Source: Pseudocercospora fijiensis CIRAD86 (lineage: Eukaryota > Ascomycota > Dothideomycetes > Mycosphaerellales > Mycosphaerellaceae). From it: DNA of 64,000 nucleotides. How positions within the stretch are numbered: the first letter of the stretch is position 1; every line of letters begins with the position of its first letter. The translations under genes were made by a program, and so were the position numbers. Location of the stretch: positions 11,385,501 through 11,449,500 of the forward strand of contig NW_006921532.1 of assembly GCF_000340215.1 (NCBI RefSeq), read 5' to 3'. Under the pieces are notes generated by a model. It was not told where the DNA came from, made no database searches, and was given only the letters and a program-made list of their open reading frames with translations. Below, in pieces: positions 45,315-56,878 of this stretch.

Positions 45315-48300
45315 ATGGCATCAAAGCGAAAGCTCGAGACCTGGGACCCCACGAAGAGCGACAGTGACGACCTTGACTGGGACGGGAAAGAAGCAGCATC
45401 TCCCAAGCCACGATCGCGAGCACGTTCGCGTAAAGCCAACAAAGCTTCTCCGCAGAAGCGGGCAGCCAAACGCCAGCGATACGACGACAGCGATATCGAC
45501 CCAGACAGCGACGCCGGCAGCGAGGAAGAAGCATCCTACTCCGACGCATCCGAGGAAGCGCCACTCGAGATCAATCCACGCACAGGCAGAGGCCAGCGAT
45601 CGGTGGCGAAGAAGCAGATCAAGTACGAGGAGAGTGATGAGGACGACGAGATCATAGCAGACAGCGACGAAGAAAGCGAGCGCGATCCCATACAGCCCAC
45701 GCCTGCGCGAAGCCGAACGAAGATCAAGCTTGCAGCGACCAAGAAAGCCTCGTTGATTGTCAAGCTAAGAGTGCCGCTGAGCATGGATGGCGGTGGAAGA
45801 ACGACACGCGCCCGCACTTCCAGCAGATCTAAGAGACAGCCCACGCCGCAATCTGCTCCCTCGACAGGCATCACTCGCCGCAGCAGTCGCATTTCACACG
45901 ACGAACAGGATCCGCTGTTTGCTCTCACCGATTCTGGTAAGCACGAAATCGTCACCAGAGCTGGCAGCGCGACTCCGGAGCCTGTTACGCGTCGCACGAC
46001 AAGAGGAGGCAAAGGGCTTAAAAAGCCGCCCGTGAGCGCCATATTTGAGGCATCACAGGAAGACCTCGAGCAGAACGCGCCTGTTGCAGAGGTTCCGCCC
46101 ACAGCTGAAGGCGCAGACTTTTTCTCGAAGCTGGAGGCTAGTCAGCAAGAGCCGCAAGTCGAGCGCACATCTCCAGCTCCCTCTGGCACGAAGGGCGACG
46201 GTGACGATATTGTGATGGAGGATCACGATGATGAAGATGAAGAACACGTTGTGCAGGAGTCACAACCTGACCCTGATGACGCTGAAGATGAGGATGAAGG
46301 GCCGATCTCCAGAGGCGGTCGCAACCTCAGAACGCGCCGAAAAGCATCAACGCCGCCAGCATCACATCCTACTGAAGGGAGGACGCGCAGATCGCTACGT
46401 AACACTAGACGATCAGGCGCGGAGAACACGAGTGATTTTGAGCCGGACGCTGAAGGCGAGGCAGACGCAGAGGAGGAACTCTCCGATTCGGACAATCATC
46501 TCAAGCCCGGCCGTGGTAGGAACAGCAGCAATGAGGCAAGTTCCCAGGGCGGTAGGCGATCAGGACGATTGAGTCGCAAGTCCGCGTCTCAGCGCAGCCG
46601 GTCCAGGCGGAATGCTTCAGCAGACGAGGACGATGAACCAGACATCGATGAGATCGCGGATGAGGCCGCAGAACTAGAAGAAGATCGGCGGAGGATACAT
46701 CGGGAGCGACCCAGGAAACAACGCAACAAAGATCGCTCTACAGAGATCAACTTTGAGCCAAATCTACGAAATCGTGGAAACCGGCCAGACTATCGTATCT
46801 TGCGACCGGAGCTCCTACTTCCCCTCGAAGACGATGATGCACCCGCTCTGCCAGCTGCCACACCTCAGCGCAATCGCCGTGGTGCTACTCACACCTATCG
46901 TAGTCTGTTCTCGACATTTGGACCTTTTGGCGGTGGTGGAGGGCCACCTCCTGTTCTGGGCGGTGCAGAAGCCGCTGGCGCTACAGGTGGTGTGGACTCG
47001 GACAGCAGCGACGACGAGATGGGAGGTCGTGCTGGTCAGCAAGGCGTTGGTGGCACTGTAGGTATGACGCCTACATCTGCATTTCCCAAGCCTTACGCTG
47101 CTCCTCAAGCCCTCAACAACGACCCTCTTACTGGACCTGGAGGCGGTCCACCTGGACTTGGTAAGGTCAAGGACAAGAAAGCGCTCGCCGATGCTGACCC
47201 TCTTGGCGTCGATACAAATGTCACTTTCGATGGAGTTGGAGGCCTGGATAATCACATCAACCAGTTGAAGGAGATGGTCGCCTTGCCGTTGCTGTACCCG
47301 GAGGTCTTTCAACGTTTTCACGTCACTCCGCCGCGAGGCGTCCTCTTCCATGGTCCTCCTGGTACTGGTAAAACACTGCTTGCGCGAGCTTTGGCATCCA
47401 GCGTAAGCTCTCACGGCCGCAAGGTTACGTTCTACATGCGTAAAGGAGCCGATGCACTCTCTAAGTGGGTTGGTGAAGCTGAAAAGCAGTTACGCTTGCT
47501 CTTCGAAGAAGCTCGGAAGAATCAACCGAGTATCATCTTCTTCGACGAAATTGATGGTCTTGCACCTGTCCGGTCTAGCAAGCAGGAGCAGATTCACGCT
47601 TCCATCGTGGCAACCCTTCTGGCTTTGATGGACGGCATGGATGGTCGTGGCCAAGTGATTGTTATCGGCGCAACCAACAGACCAGACTCTGTCGACCCTG
47701 CTTTGCGACGGCCAGGGCGCTTCGATCGAGAGTTCTACTTTCCTTTGCCCGATGCAATTGGACGTCGCAAGATCATCGATATCCATACGAAAGGCTGGGA
47801 TCCGCCTTTGCGACCAGACTTCAAAGATCAGCTCGCGGAGCTCACTCGTGGCTACGGAGGTGCCGACCTGCGAGCGCTCTGCACGGAAGCAGCTCTAAAC
47901 GCCGTGCAAGGCACTTACCCGCAGATCTACCAGAGTGATAAGAAGCTCATCATCGATCCAAGCACAATCAGGGTTCTGGCCAAGGATTTCATGATCTCGG
48001 TGAACAAGATCGTGCCTTCCTCAGAACGATCGGCGTCGTCAGGCGCCGCGCCTTTGAAGAAGGACATCGAGCCACTCTTACGACGAGCGCTTGAAGAGAT
48101 CACTGCACGGATCGACAAAGCTATTCCACGCAAGCGCAAAGTGACAGCTCTAGAAGAGGCGATGTACGATGATCGTGATGATGAGCTTGGGTTCGAGAAG
48201 GAAACGATGCAGCGGGATTTCGAGGCATCCCGCGTCTTCCGACCTAGACTTCTGATAAAAGGCGTCGAAGGAATGGGCCAGCAGTACCTGGGCGCTGCTC

Positions 48301-50394
48301 TGCTCAGCAAATTCGAAGGCTTACATGTACAGAATTTTGATCTTGCTACATTGATCAAGGACTCGACGAGAGTAAGTTACGACCTGTCCAGACCAAGATT
48401 GCCCCATACTGATCAATCCTTAGTCTCCGGAGGCCGCCGTCGTGCAGCTTTTCGAAGAGGTCAAGCGACACAAGCCCAGTGTGATATACCTGCCAGGAGT
48501 GAACTACTGGTGGGAAACGCTATCGGACACCGTAAAACGAACGTTTGTTGGCCTCCTGCGCAGCTTGCAGCCTTCTGAACCCGTGCTCGTACTGGGCGTC
48601 CTGGAGCTACAGCACCCAGACGATGAGATAGACCCTCAGCTGCTTCGAGACCTCTTTGGCTATTCGACACAGAATCAGTACGCCCTGCAACGGCCCGACA
48701 GCTTTGCACGCAGCGAATACTTCAGCTCCATTCTTGATTTCATTCGCAAGCCTCCTAGTGAGTTTCCGGACTTGGACCAGCGTAAGAAACGCAAGCTTGC
48801 GGAACTCGAGGTTGCTCCTGCTCCTGCCGCACCCGAAGGTCCCAGCAAAGCCGAGCTCAAAGCACAGAAAAAGAAAGATCACCAGACTCTGAACATGCTC
48901 AAATTACACATACAACCTGTCATGGAACAAATAAAGCTCAAGTACAGGAAGTTCAGGACGCCAATAGTTGAAGAGGCGACCATTGCCTATCTATTCGACG
49001 AGCAGAACCCGACGGTCCTCACATCAGATCTTACCGAAGAGCAGAAAGCACAACAACTCCTTTTCAGACCTTATGAGATCGACCAGGATGAGAAGGGCGT
49101 ACCTGGAATTCGTGAGGTTGCCTCTCAGAAGTTCTACTACAATCTCGAAATCGTAACCATAGAGAAGCGCTTGTCGAACGGATACTACAAGCGGCCTAAA
49201 GATTTCTTGGCCGATATCAAGCGCTTAGCAAAAGACGCCAAGGCATTTGGAGACCAAGACAGACTACTGAAAGCTAATGAGATGCTGGCTAACGTCGAAG
49301 TCGACATGGGCACACTCGAGGTCACTCAGGCTGCTCTGTGTGCGGAGTGCGAAGCTGTTTACGAACGCGAACAAGAACGTGAACGGAAACGGGCTGAGAA
49401 GGTCAAAGAGGCCCAGAAGCGTGGCGAGGAAGTGCCAAAGATCGTGCCCAATGTGCCTCCTCCCGACTGGTCGAAAGCCACAACGGAAAACTCTGGTCCG
49501 GTTGTACTCGGTCAGGAGGTGCCAGGAGCCAACCCTTTTCCTCTCCCCCAATCCAACCCGTGGAGCACAACGAATGGCAGTAGCCACGAGTCTCATCACA
49601 CAAACGGCTCAGTCGTACCACCCCGTCCACGAGAAGATACAGAGATGCTGGACAATGATCCGTCAAACGGTAGACATCCCCCGCCTCCGCCCCTATTCCA
49701 TCAAGCTTCGGCTCAGACAAAAATTCAAGCAGGCTCCCAGCTCGAACAGTATCAGAATAGTGCTTCGACTACGAATTCGAGCAACGACGGTGCCAAGAAG
49801 ACGAGCGACCGCAGCAGTGGCCATACCAAAAGCACCCAGGAATCGAATGGGCATCCAGACTTCTTCATGATGCGAAGCGGCCATGGCTCTGGAAGCCAAC
49901 TTCCCGACACCCAACCACAGTCCCTCGAGTCACGTTCCGCCCCAACCACCACCGCCCCAGAACCACCGCCTCATGCCTCCTCCCAACAATCCTCCCCAGG
50001 CAGTTTCGCCCCCCGCGCCTCCTCAATCAACGCCCTCCTCAACAACCCCGAAGACGAGGAGAACCCCGACCCTACCACCACTACCCATCCCGCCCCTCAA
50101 CTCATCCTCGACGACCTCAGCCTCTCATCCTTACTCCAAGAACTCACATCACGCAGTAGCGGTCTCTCCCTCGAACAACTCGAACAAGTCCGCGCACAAG
50201 TCATGGATGTCATTTGGTGTGAACGTGGGAATTGGAATCGTAATCAGGTTTGGGGCAGAGTTCAAGAGGTTTTTCATTTTGCGGTCGAGGATATTGAGGC
50301 TTGTCAGCAGATTTTGGAGCCGTCTAGTCAGAGTCATGGGAATGGGAGAGGGGAGAGGGTTGGTGAGAGGGTTAGTGGGGTTGTTACGCAGTAG
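45315..50394 (+). CDS. YTA7: Yta7/ATAD2-family chromatin AAA-ATPase with bromodomain
   Basis: Two exons, 45315-48371 and 48424-50394 (52-nt intron GTAAGT...CTTAG), about 1,675 residues. The acidic, Arg/Lys-rich N-terminal third is followed by AAA1 with Walker A GPPGTGKT (about residue 680), Walker B IIFFDEID (about 742), sensor IGATNRPD and arginine-finger region RRPGRFDREF. The second AAA module is degenerate (LLIKGVEGMGQQYLGAALL), as in this family. A bromodomain-like region lies at about residues 1170-1310 (LHIQPVMEQIKLKYRKFRTP, FYYNLEIVTIEKRLSNGYYK), then a Pro/Ser-rich tail. Homologues (yeast Yta7, fission yeast Abo1, human ATAD2) remodel histone H3-H4 and control nucleosome density. The start is the first in-frame ATG. 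Confidence 0.95.
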
Positions 50395-50724
50395 GGATAT
50401 GGATATGGTGGGATGTTGGAGTGGACTGTACTGTGTGTGTGATTGGTGAGTGAGTGGGGGTGTTAGGTGTTGGACGTGTGCAGTGGTGGTCTTTGTTGGT
50501 TGCATGGACAGGACGTAGACAGACAGGACGTGAGAATGTAAAAAGGGAGAATAGAAAAGGAAAAGAGTAGCATATCAAAGCAAAGCATACCGCATTATCA
50601 CCTTCACTCATCATCATTATCATTATCATACCCTCTGTCTGTATCAATCAATAACCCACCCTTCACCTACCTACCCTACCTACCCTCCTACCCTCCTACC
50701 CTCCCCCCACTTCCTCAACCGCTT
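50395..50724. other. Convergent 3' intergenic region
   Basis: Between the convergent YTA7 and WD40 genes. Low-complexity GT-rich then CA/CT-rich runs (50395-50480 and 50640-50720); both 3' UTRs presumably lie here. No gene seen. Confidence 0.5.
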
Positions 50725-53430
50725 CTAACGCAAACAAGCCGGAAACGGCAACCCATTCCTTCTCAACACAGCTTTCAACGCCAAAACCTCACCTTTCAAA
50801 TTCGCCACTTCGGTTTCCAGAACCTTCACCCTTTCACTCGTAGACAACAGATCTTCTTGCTTTTGCTGCTGCTGCTGCTGCTGCTGCCATGAATCTCCTC
50901 CGGCCGACCCATCATCATCCAACACCGTCACGAATTCATTTTTCCTCACGACGTGATGACGACCTCGGACTCGCGCCCAGGGACTTTTTGGGTGTTGTTG
51001 ACGAGAGGCGATTTCGGCGTTGAGGGCTAGGGCTGTGAGGTTTTGAGGTGGAGGAGGAGGAGGGTGATTTGAATTGGAGGGTGATTGCTGTGGCTGTTTT
51101 TTGTGGCGGGGGGAGAGGGAGGAGGAGCGCGGGAATAGTTGGCGGAGGGTTTCGGAGGCTGGGGAGAATGGTGATCGTTGTTGCTCTTTTGCGGAGACTA
51201 TCGGATCTGAGCAGTCTTCGGCGGTGGTGAATTCGTGACCTTCTGTGGGGGATGTGGTTTCGGGTGGGGGGTTGGTGGTGAAGGGGGTGTGGTGGTTTTC
51301 TGCTGTAGTGCTTATGGTGCCTTTGGAATTGATCTGAGAACGTGAGGCTAGTCTTGCCGGAGGCCTGGTCAGAGGTTGCCTTGGTCTTCTTGGGCGCTGG
51401 TCTTCTTCTGACTCGGAGGTGAACCACATTTCGTCTTCGGATTCTGCAGACCGAGGGTCGTCGTCGTTTCTGACTTGGTCGTTGTGTTTATTTGGAGTCC
51501 TCGTGAGAGTGTCTGATGTGGTGGGGAACGTTCTTTGGTGACTGGTAGTGCGTGACATGCTGCCAAGACTCGCATATGCTGAGGGTTGTCTACATATTTG
51601 CTGGCCTCGGATATTGCTTGACTTGGAAACAGGAGTCTGTCGACCAAATGTAGCGTCTCCACCAGTACTATTGAGCTCTCTCTTAAAAGTGATGTGTCGC
51701 TTTTTGGTAGAGAACGGCGACAGCTGAGTACTGACACAATGAATAGGCCTCAGACTTGAAACTTCTCGAAAGCGACCAGTTCGTGTTGCAGAGCTAGAAC
51801 TGGTTCCATGGCTGTCAGATGTCAAGACCGAAAGCTTGCGCGAATCCCCGCCACGTTGATCCCACACTTGTCTCGTGAAAGTTGTGCTTGAGATCCTGGG
51901 TCGAATTCTTTGGGGATTATGGATGCGCGATCTGGCTGGAGTTGTCGTTGCAGTTCCGGTTGCCTTTATTGGAGAGAAGAGGTCATTGTATTCATTCTTG
52001 ATAAGATTCGTGCTGAGCTTGTGCTCAGGAGATGGAGGCTTCCGCCTGACTGTCCCAGCGTGAACCTCGTCTGGATGAATGGTAAACTGTCTACCAACGC
52101 TGACCTTCAACGGCCGTAGATCCGGTGGTAGGCCGAGGCCAGAAGGCTGCGGTTCTGGAGGAGGAGGAGATATGACTTTCATCTGTCGCCGCGATGCTGA
52201 GGTTTGCTTCGTATTCGGTGCCAAGGCCGCTGGAGAGTCGTCACTGAAGTGACCAACGTTATCCTCGATTGACATGGGCGATGGACCGCGCACCCATTCG
52301 AGGCTCAAGATCGCGTCCTCTCGGCTGCTTACAGATTTCTGTGATACAAGCAGTCCCAATGTGTCGTATAAATGTACCTTGCCATCGACACGACCAACGG
52401 CAATGATGCTATCAATACTGGTAGGTCCGCCAATCGTGTGAGATGCCACTTTCTGGCGGCGTTCCTTCGGTGGCTCGGAACAACTCGATGCGGATTTTGT
52501 TCTTGACGGCTTGCCAGCCAAGACTGAGAGGCATGTTAAAGGGGCTTTGGCATGCCAAGTCCGGAGGACTAAACCACCATTGGCGAAGTCGAAGAGTCTA
52601 CATCTGCCATCATGACCAACACTGACTGCTCTCGTTTTGAAACCAGGAAGGAATGCCACTGCGATGACTGGAGCTGCAATGCCTGATCGACCCGTCGAGG
52701 CAGTTCCAAAGACTACGCTTCGATGGAGGTTCGGGATGTGTGAGATCTCTCCATCTTCCCTCGAGCTGTTGTAATCCTTCTTGATGCGAAGAGCATCATA
52801 GGCACTCACAGTGCCGTCGCGGAAGGCCAGCATGAACATGTTCGGCCGTTCAGGGTGGAACGCAGCACAGCATACTGATGCCGATGACGCTTCGGGCATC
52901 ATCAGAGTGGGCACGGTATTATGGGCCAGATTCTTCAAAGAAATCTCAGGCGGACTGCTTGACGCCGATAGTAACAAATGGCCTGTTGGAGAAATGGCGA
53001 CTGCGGCTGGAGAGCTAGTGTGTTGTTGCACAGGCGCAAGCAGCCTTGATCTCTCAACACTGTACTGCTGGATGATGCCATCTGAAGTATTGGACAGGAA
53101 TAGTGACTTGGTATCGTTCGAGTACTCCAGATGGCGAACCTCTTCTTCTGGCGCATTCAACCCCCAACTTTCCTCCTTCCCGCGCTTCGTGTCATGCATG
53201 ACGACCACGTTACGGCTCGCGACCGCGAGCATCCCGGATCCATCTTTGGCCTCCTTTGCGGCGACGATGCCGCCTTTGCTGCTGTGGAAGACTTCATGGA
53301 TGCCGCTAGAGTCCCAAGCAAAGATATGTCTTGGCGTGGTGATGAGCAGATGTCTGTCTTTTGGGAATGTAAAAGTCTGTCCATGCTGTGGTATGCTGGG
53401 TAGCGGTGCATCCTTACGTGTGGTCGGCAT
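50725..53430 (-). CDS. WD40-repeat protein with C-terminal coiled coil (NEDD1-like candidate)
   Basis: A single uninterrupted minus-strand frame of 901 residues from the ATG at 53430. The first about 370 residues show WD40-type blades (for example VAISPTGHLLLSASSSPPEI, CCAAFHPERPNMFMLAFRDG, VGHDGRCRLFDFANGGLVLR). A long Ser/Thr/Pro/Arg-rich middle is probably disordered. The C-terminus holds a Gln run followed by a predicted coiled coil (TSERVKVLETEVANLKGEVL). N-terminal WD40 plus C-terminal helix resembles NEDD1, a gamma-tubulin complex recruiter at microtubule organising centres, but that assignment is inference. It is convergent with YTA7. Confidence 0.7.
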   Translation of the reverse strand: MPTTRKDAPLPSIPQHGQTFTFPKDRHLLITTPRHIFAWDSSGIHEVFHSSKGGIVAAKEAKDGSGMLAVASRNVVVMHDTKRGKEESWGLNAPEEEVRHLEYSNDTKSLFLSNTSDGIIQQYSVERSRLLAPVQQHTSSPAAVAISPTGHLLLSASSSPPEISLKNLAHNTVPTLMMPEASSASVCCAAFHPERPNMFMLAFRDGTVSAYDALRIKKDYNSSREDGEISHIPNLHRSVVFGTASTGRSGIAAPVIAVAFLPGFKTRAVSVGHDGRCRLFDFANGGLVLRTWHAKAPLTCLSVLAGKPSRTKSASSCSEPPKERRQKVASHTIGGPTSIDSIIAVGRVDGKVHLYDTLGLLVSQKSVSSREDAILSLEWVRGPSPMSIEDNVGHFSDDSPAALAPNTKQTSASRRQMKVISPPPPEPQPSGLGLPPDLRPLKVSVGRQFTIHPDEVHAGTVRRKPPSPEHKLSTNLIKNEYNDLFSPIKATGTATTTPARSRIHNPQRIRPRISSTTFTRQVWDQRGGDSRKLSVLTSDSHGTSSSSATRTGRFREVSSLRPIHCVSTQLSPFSTKKRHITFKRELNSTGGDATFGRQTPVSKSSNIRGQQICRQPSAYASLGSMSRTTSHQRTFPTTSDTLTRTPNKHNDQVRNDDDPRSAESEDEMWFTSESEEDQRPRRPRQPLTRPPARLASRSQINSKGTISTTAENHHTPFTTNPPPETTSPTEGHEFTTAEDCSDPIVSAKEQQRSPFSPASETLRQLFPRSSSLSPRHKKQPQQSPSNSNHPPPPPPQNLTALALNAEIASRQQHPKSPWARVRGRHHVVRKNEFVTVLDDDGSAGGDSWQQQQQQQQKQEDLLSTSERVKVLETEVANLKGEVLALKAVLRRNGLPFPACLR
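50865..50887. repeat. (GCT)n / polyglutamine microsatellite
   Basis: About seven GCT units on the plus strand, read as CAG on the minus strand, encoding the Gln run before the coiled coil of the WD40 protein. Confidence 0.9.
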
Positions 53431-53589
53431 ATTAAGTTATTCTCGTGAGCTCGTCGATCAGCTTGGAAGATTGTGATGTCGTTGCCAGGCTGTTGCCAGA
53501 TTCGGAAGTGAAAAGTAAACAATGCCAAGAAATATCACCCACCCCTCGATCAAGGTTGACCTTTCTTCTCTTGAAAGGTGAAAGCCGAC

Positions 53590-54016
53590 ACTCATTGATC
53601 ATTCGCATATGTCGAACAGATTCCAACAGAATGTAATGGCCAACTGGCGGTTGAGGCCATCGGTCACAACTTTTTGACGGCTCAGCCATGTATTCTTCAA
53701 CACGTGAAAGCGTACTACCTGCGGACGATCATCCACAACGGAACCAAATCGTTCGCGATCTCAATCTTGAAGCATGTCCGTGATGCGATGGAGCCAGCAT
53801 ACCACACTGTTGATCAACGACGTAATTCTGCCGGACCGAGACTGTCCATTCTTCGAAGCATACTTCGACTTCACAATGCTGACCATCTTGAGCGGGAAGA
53901 AACGAAGCAGAGACGACTGGAACGAGCTATTCGCCCAACTTGGCGACATGAAGGTCGAGAAGATCTGGAATCTGGAGGGACATGAAAGTCTCATTGAAGT
54001 CACTCGCACATCCTAA
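53590..54016 (+). pseudogene. O-methyltransferase relic (COMT-like C-terminal part)
   Basis: One frame reads VEAIGHNFLTAQP, then VKAYYLRTIIHNGTKSFAIS and ILKHVRDAM. A frame change near 53793 is needed to continue with TLLINDVILPDRDCPFFEAY, FDFTMLTILSGKKRSRDDW and ESLIEVTR. Together these match the last 140 or so residues of fungal SAM-dependent O-methyltransferases (Methyltransf_2). The N-terminal dimerisation region and SAM-binding glycine loop are absent, so this is a truncated, frameshifted remnant. It is head-to-head with the WD40 gene. Confidence 0.68.
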
Positions 54017-54107
54017 GCCCCTCTCCAATTCCGTGACTCTCGAATGCCATTGTTCCTTTGCGCCTCATTGTCCATATGCCGTCTCTCTTCAATAACCTCC
54101 GACTCTT

Positions 54108-54440
54108 CTACTCCACATCCTCTACCCGGCCGTCATAATTCTTCGCAACTGCTTCCTCCAGCTTCTTCCCATGCGCACCAGTAATGGAATCCTTCAGCTC
54201 TCCATCCTTGAAGATATGGAAAGTTGGCATCTGATTCGCTCCAAGCTCTTGTGCAATCTGCAGCGCAGTATCGGTGTTGTAATTGTAAAATCGAGCTTCC
54301 GGATACTTCTTGGTGAGCTTCTCTACGAACGGAGCAATGGCTTTGCATTGGCTGCACCATGGCGCGGTTGCTTCGAGAATATGTGTCCCGTCCGCATTGG
54401 AGGCTTTGAGATACTGTGGAAAGTCCGAGATTTCTTCCAT
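54108..54440 (-). CDS. Thioredoxin-like protein with WCSQC active site
   Basis: 110 residues from the ATG at 54440. Thioredoxin fold elements are plain: ILEATAPWCSQCKAIAPFVE (active site), YNYNTDTALQIAQELGANQM and PTFHIFKDGELKDSITGAHG, with the cis-Pro in QMPTF. The active site is WCSQC rather than WCGPC, so redox potential or partners may differ from the housekeeping thioredoxin. No signal peptide or leader is visible, suggesting a cytosolic protein. The family reduces disulfides using thioredoxin reductase and NADPH. Confidence 0.85.
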   Translation of the reverse strand: MEEISDFPQYLKASNADGTHILEATAPWCSQCKAIAPFVEKLTKKYPEARFYNYNTDTALQIAQELGANQMPTFHIFKDGELKDSITGAHGKKLEEAVAKNYDGRVEDVE

Positions 54441-54868
54441 CTCTGCTATGATATGAGATGTTGGTTGCTGGAAGGAAGTTGAGTACGCACCATCGCGACA
54501 ACAACAGCATCATGATGCCTCTTGGCCCATGTCACTCACCCGGGCCAGGAATGTGATTTGCCGCGGTCCATCGGACGCTAGTGAATGTCTCTCTTGCGTC
54601 TCGGAAATGGCAATCCAAATGATAATCTTGCTCGTCGACGTATGTTCCTATCTGGCTGTGTCCAGAGCTTGATTCTACCTCGACAGTGAGTGGATACAGC
54701 AGAAATTGGCGAGACATTGCTCTGACATCTGCCGACCATGATCTTACACAATGAGCCAGCAGTACTGTAAGTGAGTGCAGCTCGGGAGCACGCCATGATG
54801 CTTTCTTTCCGTTTCGCTTTGCTTTCCTCCCTCTCCACTTCATCGGCTTTCGCAAACGACCACGAAGA
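54441..54868. promoter_or_regulatory. Divergent promoter region between thioredoxin-like and TPR genes
   Basis: 428 bp separating the minus-strand thioredoxin-like gene from the plus-strand TPR gene. No gene is supported inside; it presumably serves both. Confidence 0.45.
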
Positions 54869-56654
54869 ATGGAGAATCAAGGAGCCGCTGCTCCAACTCT
54901 GGAGTATGATCGCAAAGCAGTTGAGGAAGGAGACTACTTCGATCTTGGCTCGCATGGGCGCAAGGTCACAACACAAAGTGCCGACGCTCAGATGTGGTTT
55001 GATCGAGGACTCGTGTGGTCTTATGGCTTCAATCACGAGGAGGCAGCTCGTTGCTTCGAAAGGGCCAACAGAGCAGACCCGTATTGCTGTATGGTAAGAG
55101 CCATCATTGAGGAGCACGTCGGCGTCTGAGACATCCTCTGACGTTCATGTCATCGCTTTCTAGGCTCTCTGGGGAATCGCTTACGCATTGGGACCGAACT
55201 ACAATAAGCCCTGGGAGTTTTTCGATGACGAGGAGCGAGAGACCAACTTGCAAAGGTCAAGATCAGCTCTTCTCGCCGCAGAACAAAACGCGAAGCTAGG
55301 CTTTGCTACATCGGTAGAGGCTGCACTGATCGAAGCTGCAGAATTCAGATACCCTACGGGTCATGACAGCAAGGAGTACAGCAGCTGGAACAAAGGCTAC
55401 GCTCAAGCCATGGAGAACGTATACAACAGGTTCCCTGGCGACCTCGACGTGGCAACACTCTACGCTGATTCTTTGATGAACCTTACCCCTTGGGCTCTGT
55501 GGGACTTGCGAACTGGCGAACCAATGCCTGACTCTCGGACGCTGGATGCGAAGACGGTGCTTGATCGTGCCATTGCACAACCTGGCGGGAGCGAGCATCC
55601 TGGATTACTCCATCTATACATCCACCTCATGGAGATGTCATCAGATCCGGGAGCTGCATTGCCTGTAGCAAATCGCTTGCGAGGGCTGGTTCCTGATGCT
55701 GGTCATCTTAACCACATGCCCACCCATCTAGATGTGCTCTGTGGCGAGTGGCAAGACGCTATAACATCGAACACAGAAGCCATTGATGCTGATGAGAAAT
55801 ATCTCAGCAAAGCTGGTGCGCTGAACTTCTACTCGCTGTATCGATCGCACAATTATCACTTCCGGATTTATGCTGCGATGTTCGCTGGCCAATTCCAGGT
55901 TGCACTAGATACTGTTGCGCTCGTGGAGGCCTCCTTGCCAGATGAGCTGCTGCGTATTGAATCTCCACCTATGGCAGACTGGTTGGAGAGCTTTCTTTCC
56001 ATGCGCGTGCATGTGCTCGTGCGATTCGGCAAGTGGGATGACGTGCTGGCCCTTCGTATACCTGAAGACCAGAACCTGTACTGTATGACAACAGCAATGC
56101 TTCATTATGGCAAGGCGATCGCCTGGGCGGCGAAGGGCAACGTAGACGAGGCTGAGCGCGAACAGACATTGTTCCGTGAGGCGCAAGCCAGAGTTGCTGA
56201 CTCCCGGACACTGTTCAACAACACAGCAAAGGACATTTTGAAGATCGGAGCGACCATGCTAGATGGCGAGCTTGAGTATCGCAGAGAGAATTTCGGACTG
56301 GCTTTTGGCGCTCTTGGTAAGGCAGTGGACTTGAGTGATAATCTACCGTATGACGAGCCTTGGGGATGGATGCAGCCGCCTCGCCACGCGCTGGGAGCTC
56401 TGCTGTTGGAGCAAGACCACGTTGAAGACGCTGCTGCGGTGTATCAAGCGGATCTAGGTCTCGACAATACTCTGCCGCGGGCACTGCAACATCCCAAGAA
56501 TGTGTGGGCACTGCACGGCTATCATGAATGCCTTGAACGCTTGGGTCGGCACGAAGAAGCAGAGAAGATCACAAAGCAGCTTGAAGAGACACAGTCCAGG
56601 GCGGACGTATCAGTCACGTCTTCATGCTTCTGCCGATTGAACACTGCAGCATAG
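54869..56654 (+). CDS. TPR-domain protein
   Basis: Two exons, 54869-55093 and 55164-56654, around a 70-nt intron (GTAAGA...TTCTAG), 571 residues. The start MENQGAAAPTLEYDRKAVEE leads into repeat-type helices such as AQMWFDRGLVWSYGFNHEEA and ARCFERANRADPYC, then ALWGIAYALGPNYNKPWEFF. HLYIHLMEMSSDPGAALPVA and MPTHLDVLCGEWQDAI follow, and ELEYRRENFGLAFGALGKAV and LLLEQDHVEDAAAVYQADL lie near the end. These are tetratricopeptide-like repeats, found in scaffold proteins. The full-length type is common in fungi and some bacteria as an uncharacterised protein; no enzymatic motif is seen. No signal peptide or membrane segment. Confidence 0.8.
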
Positions 56655-56878
56655 AGTCATTGTCAGTCATTTTGGTTCGTTCTGTATTCCGTGTTGTCTC
56701 ATAACCACTTAGGACGCCTTGTCCGTTGCGAACAAGTTTGCAAACGAGCTGAGAAGGCCAATCGCCTCAGCATTAGCTCTTGGGTACCTCCATCACTACC
56801 CCACAACGCCAAAAAGCACGTCTATTCTGGGTATTATAGCAATGACAAACACCAATCCGTAGGGGTTTCCTTCAAAAT

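Noticed and set aside
49264..49870. Several overlapping frames of 60-200 codons within the YTA7 second exon
   Set aside because: All are shadows of the long ATAD2-type frame, which carries the recognisable domains.
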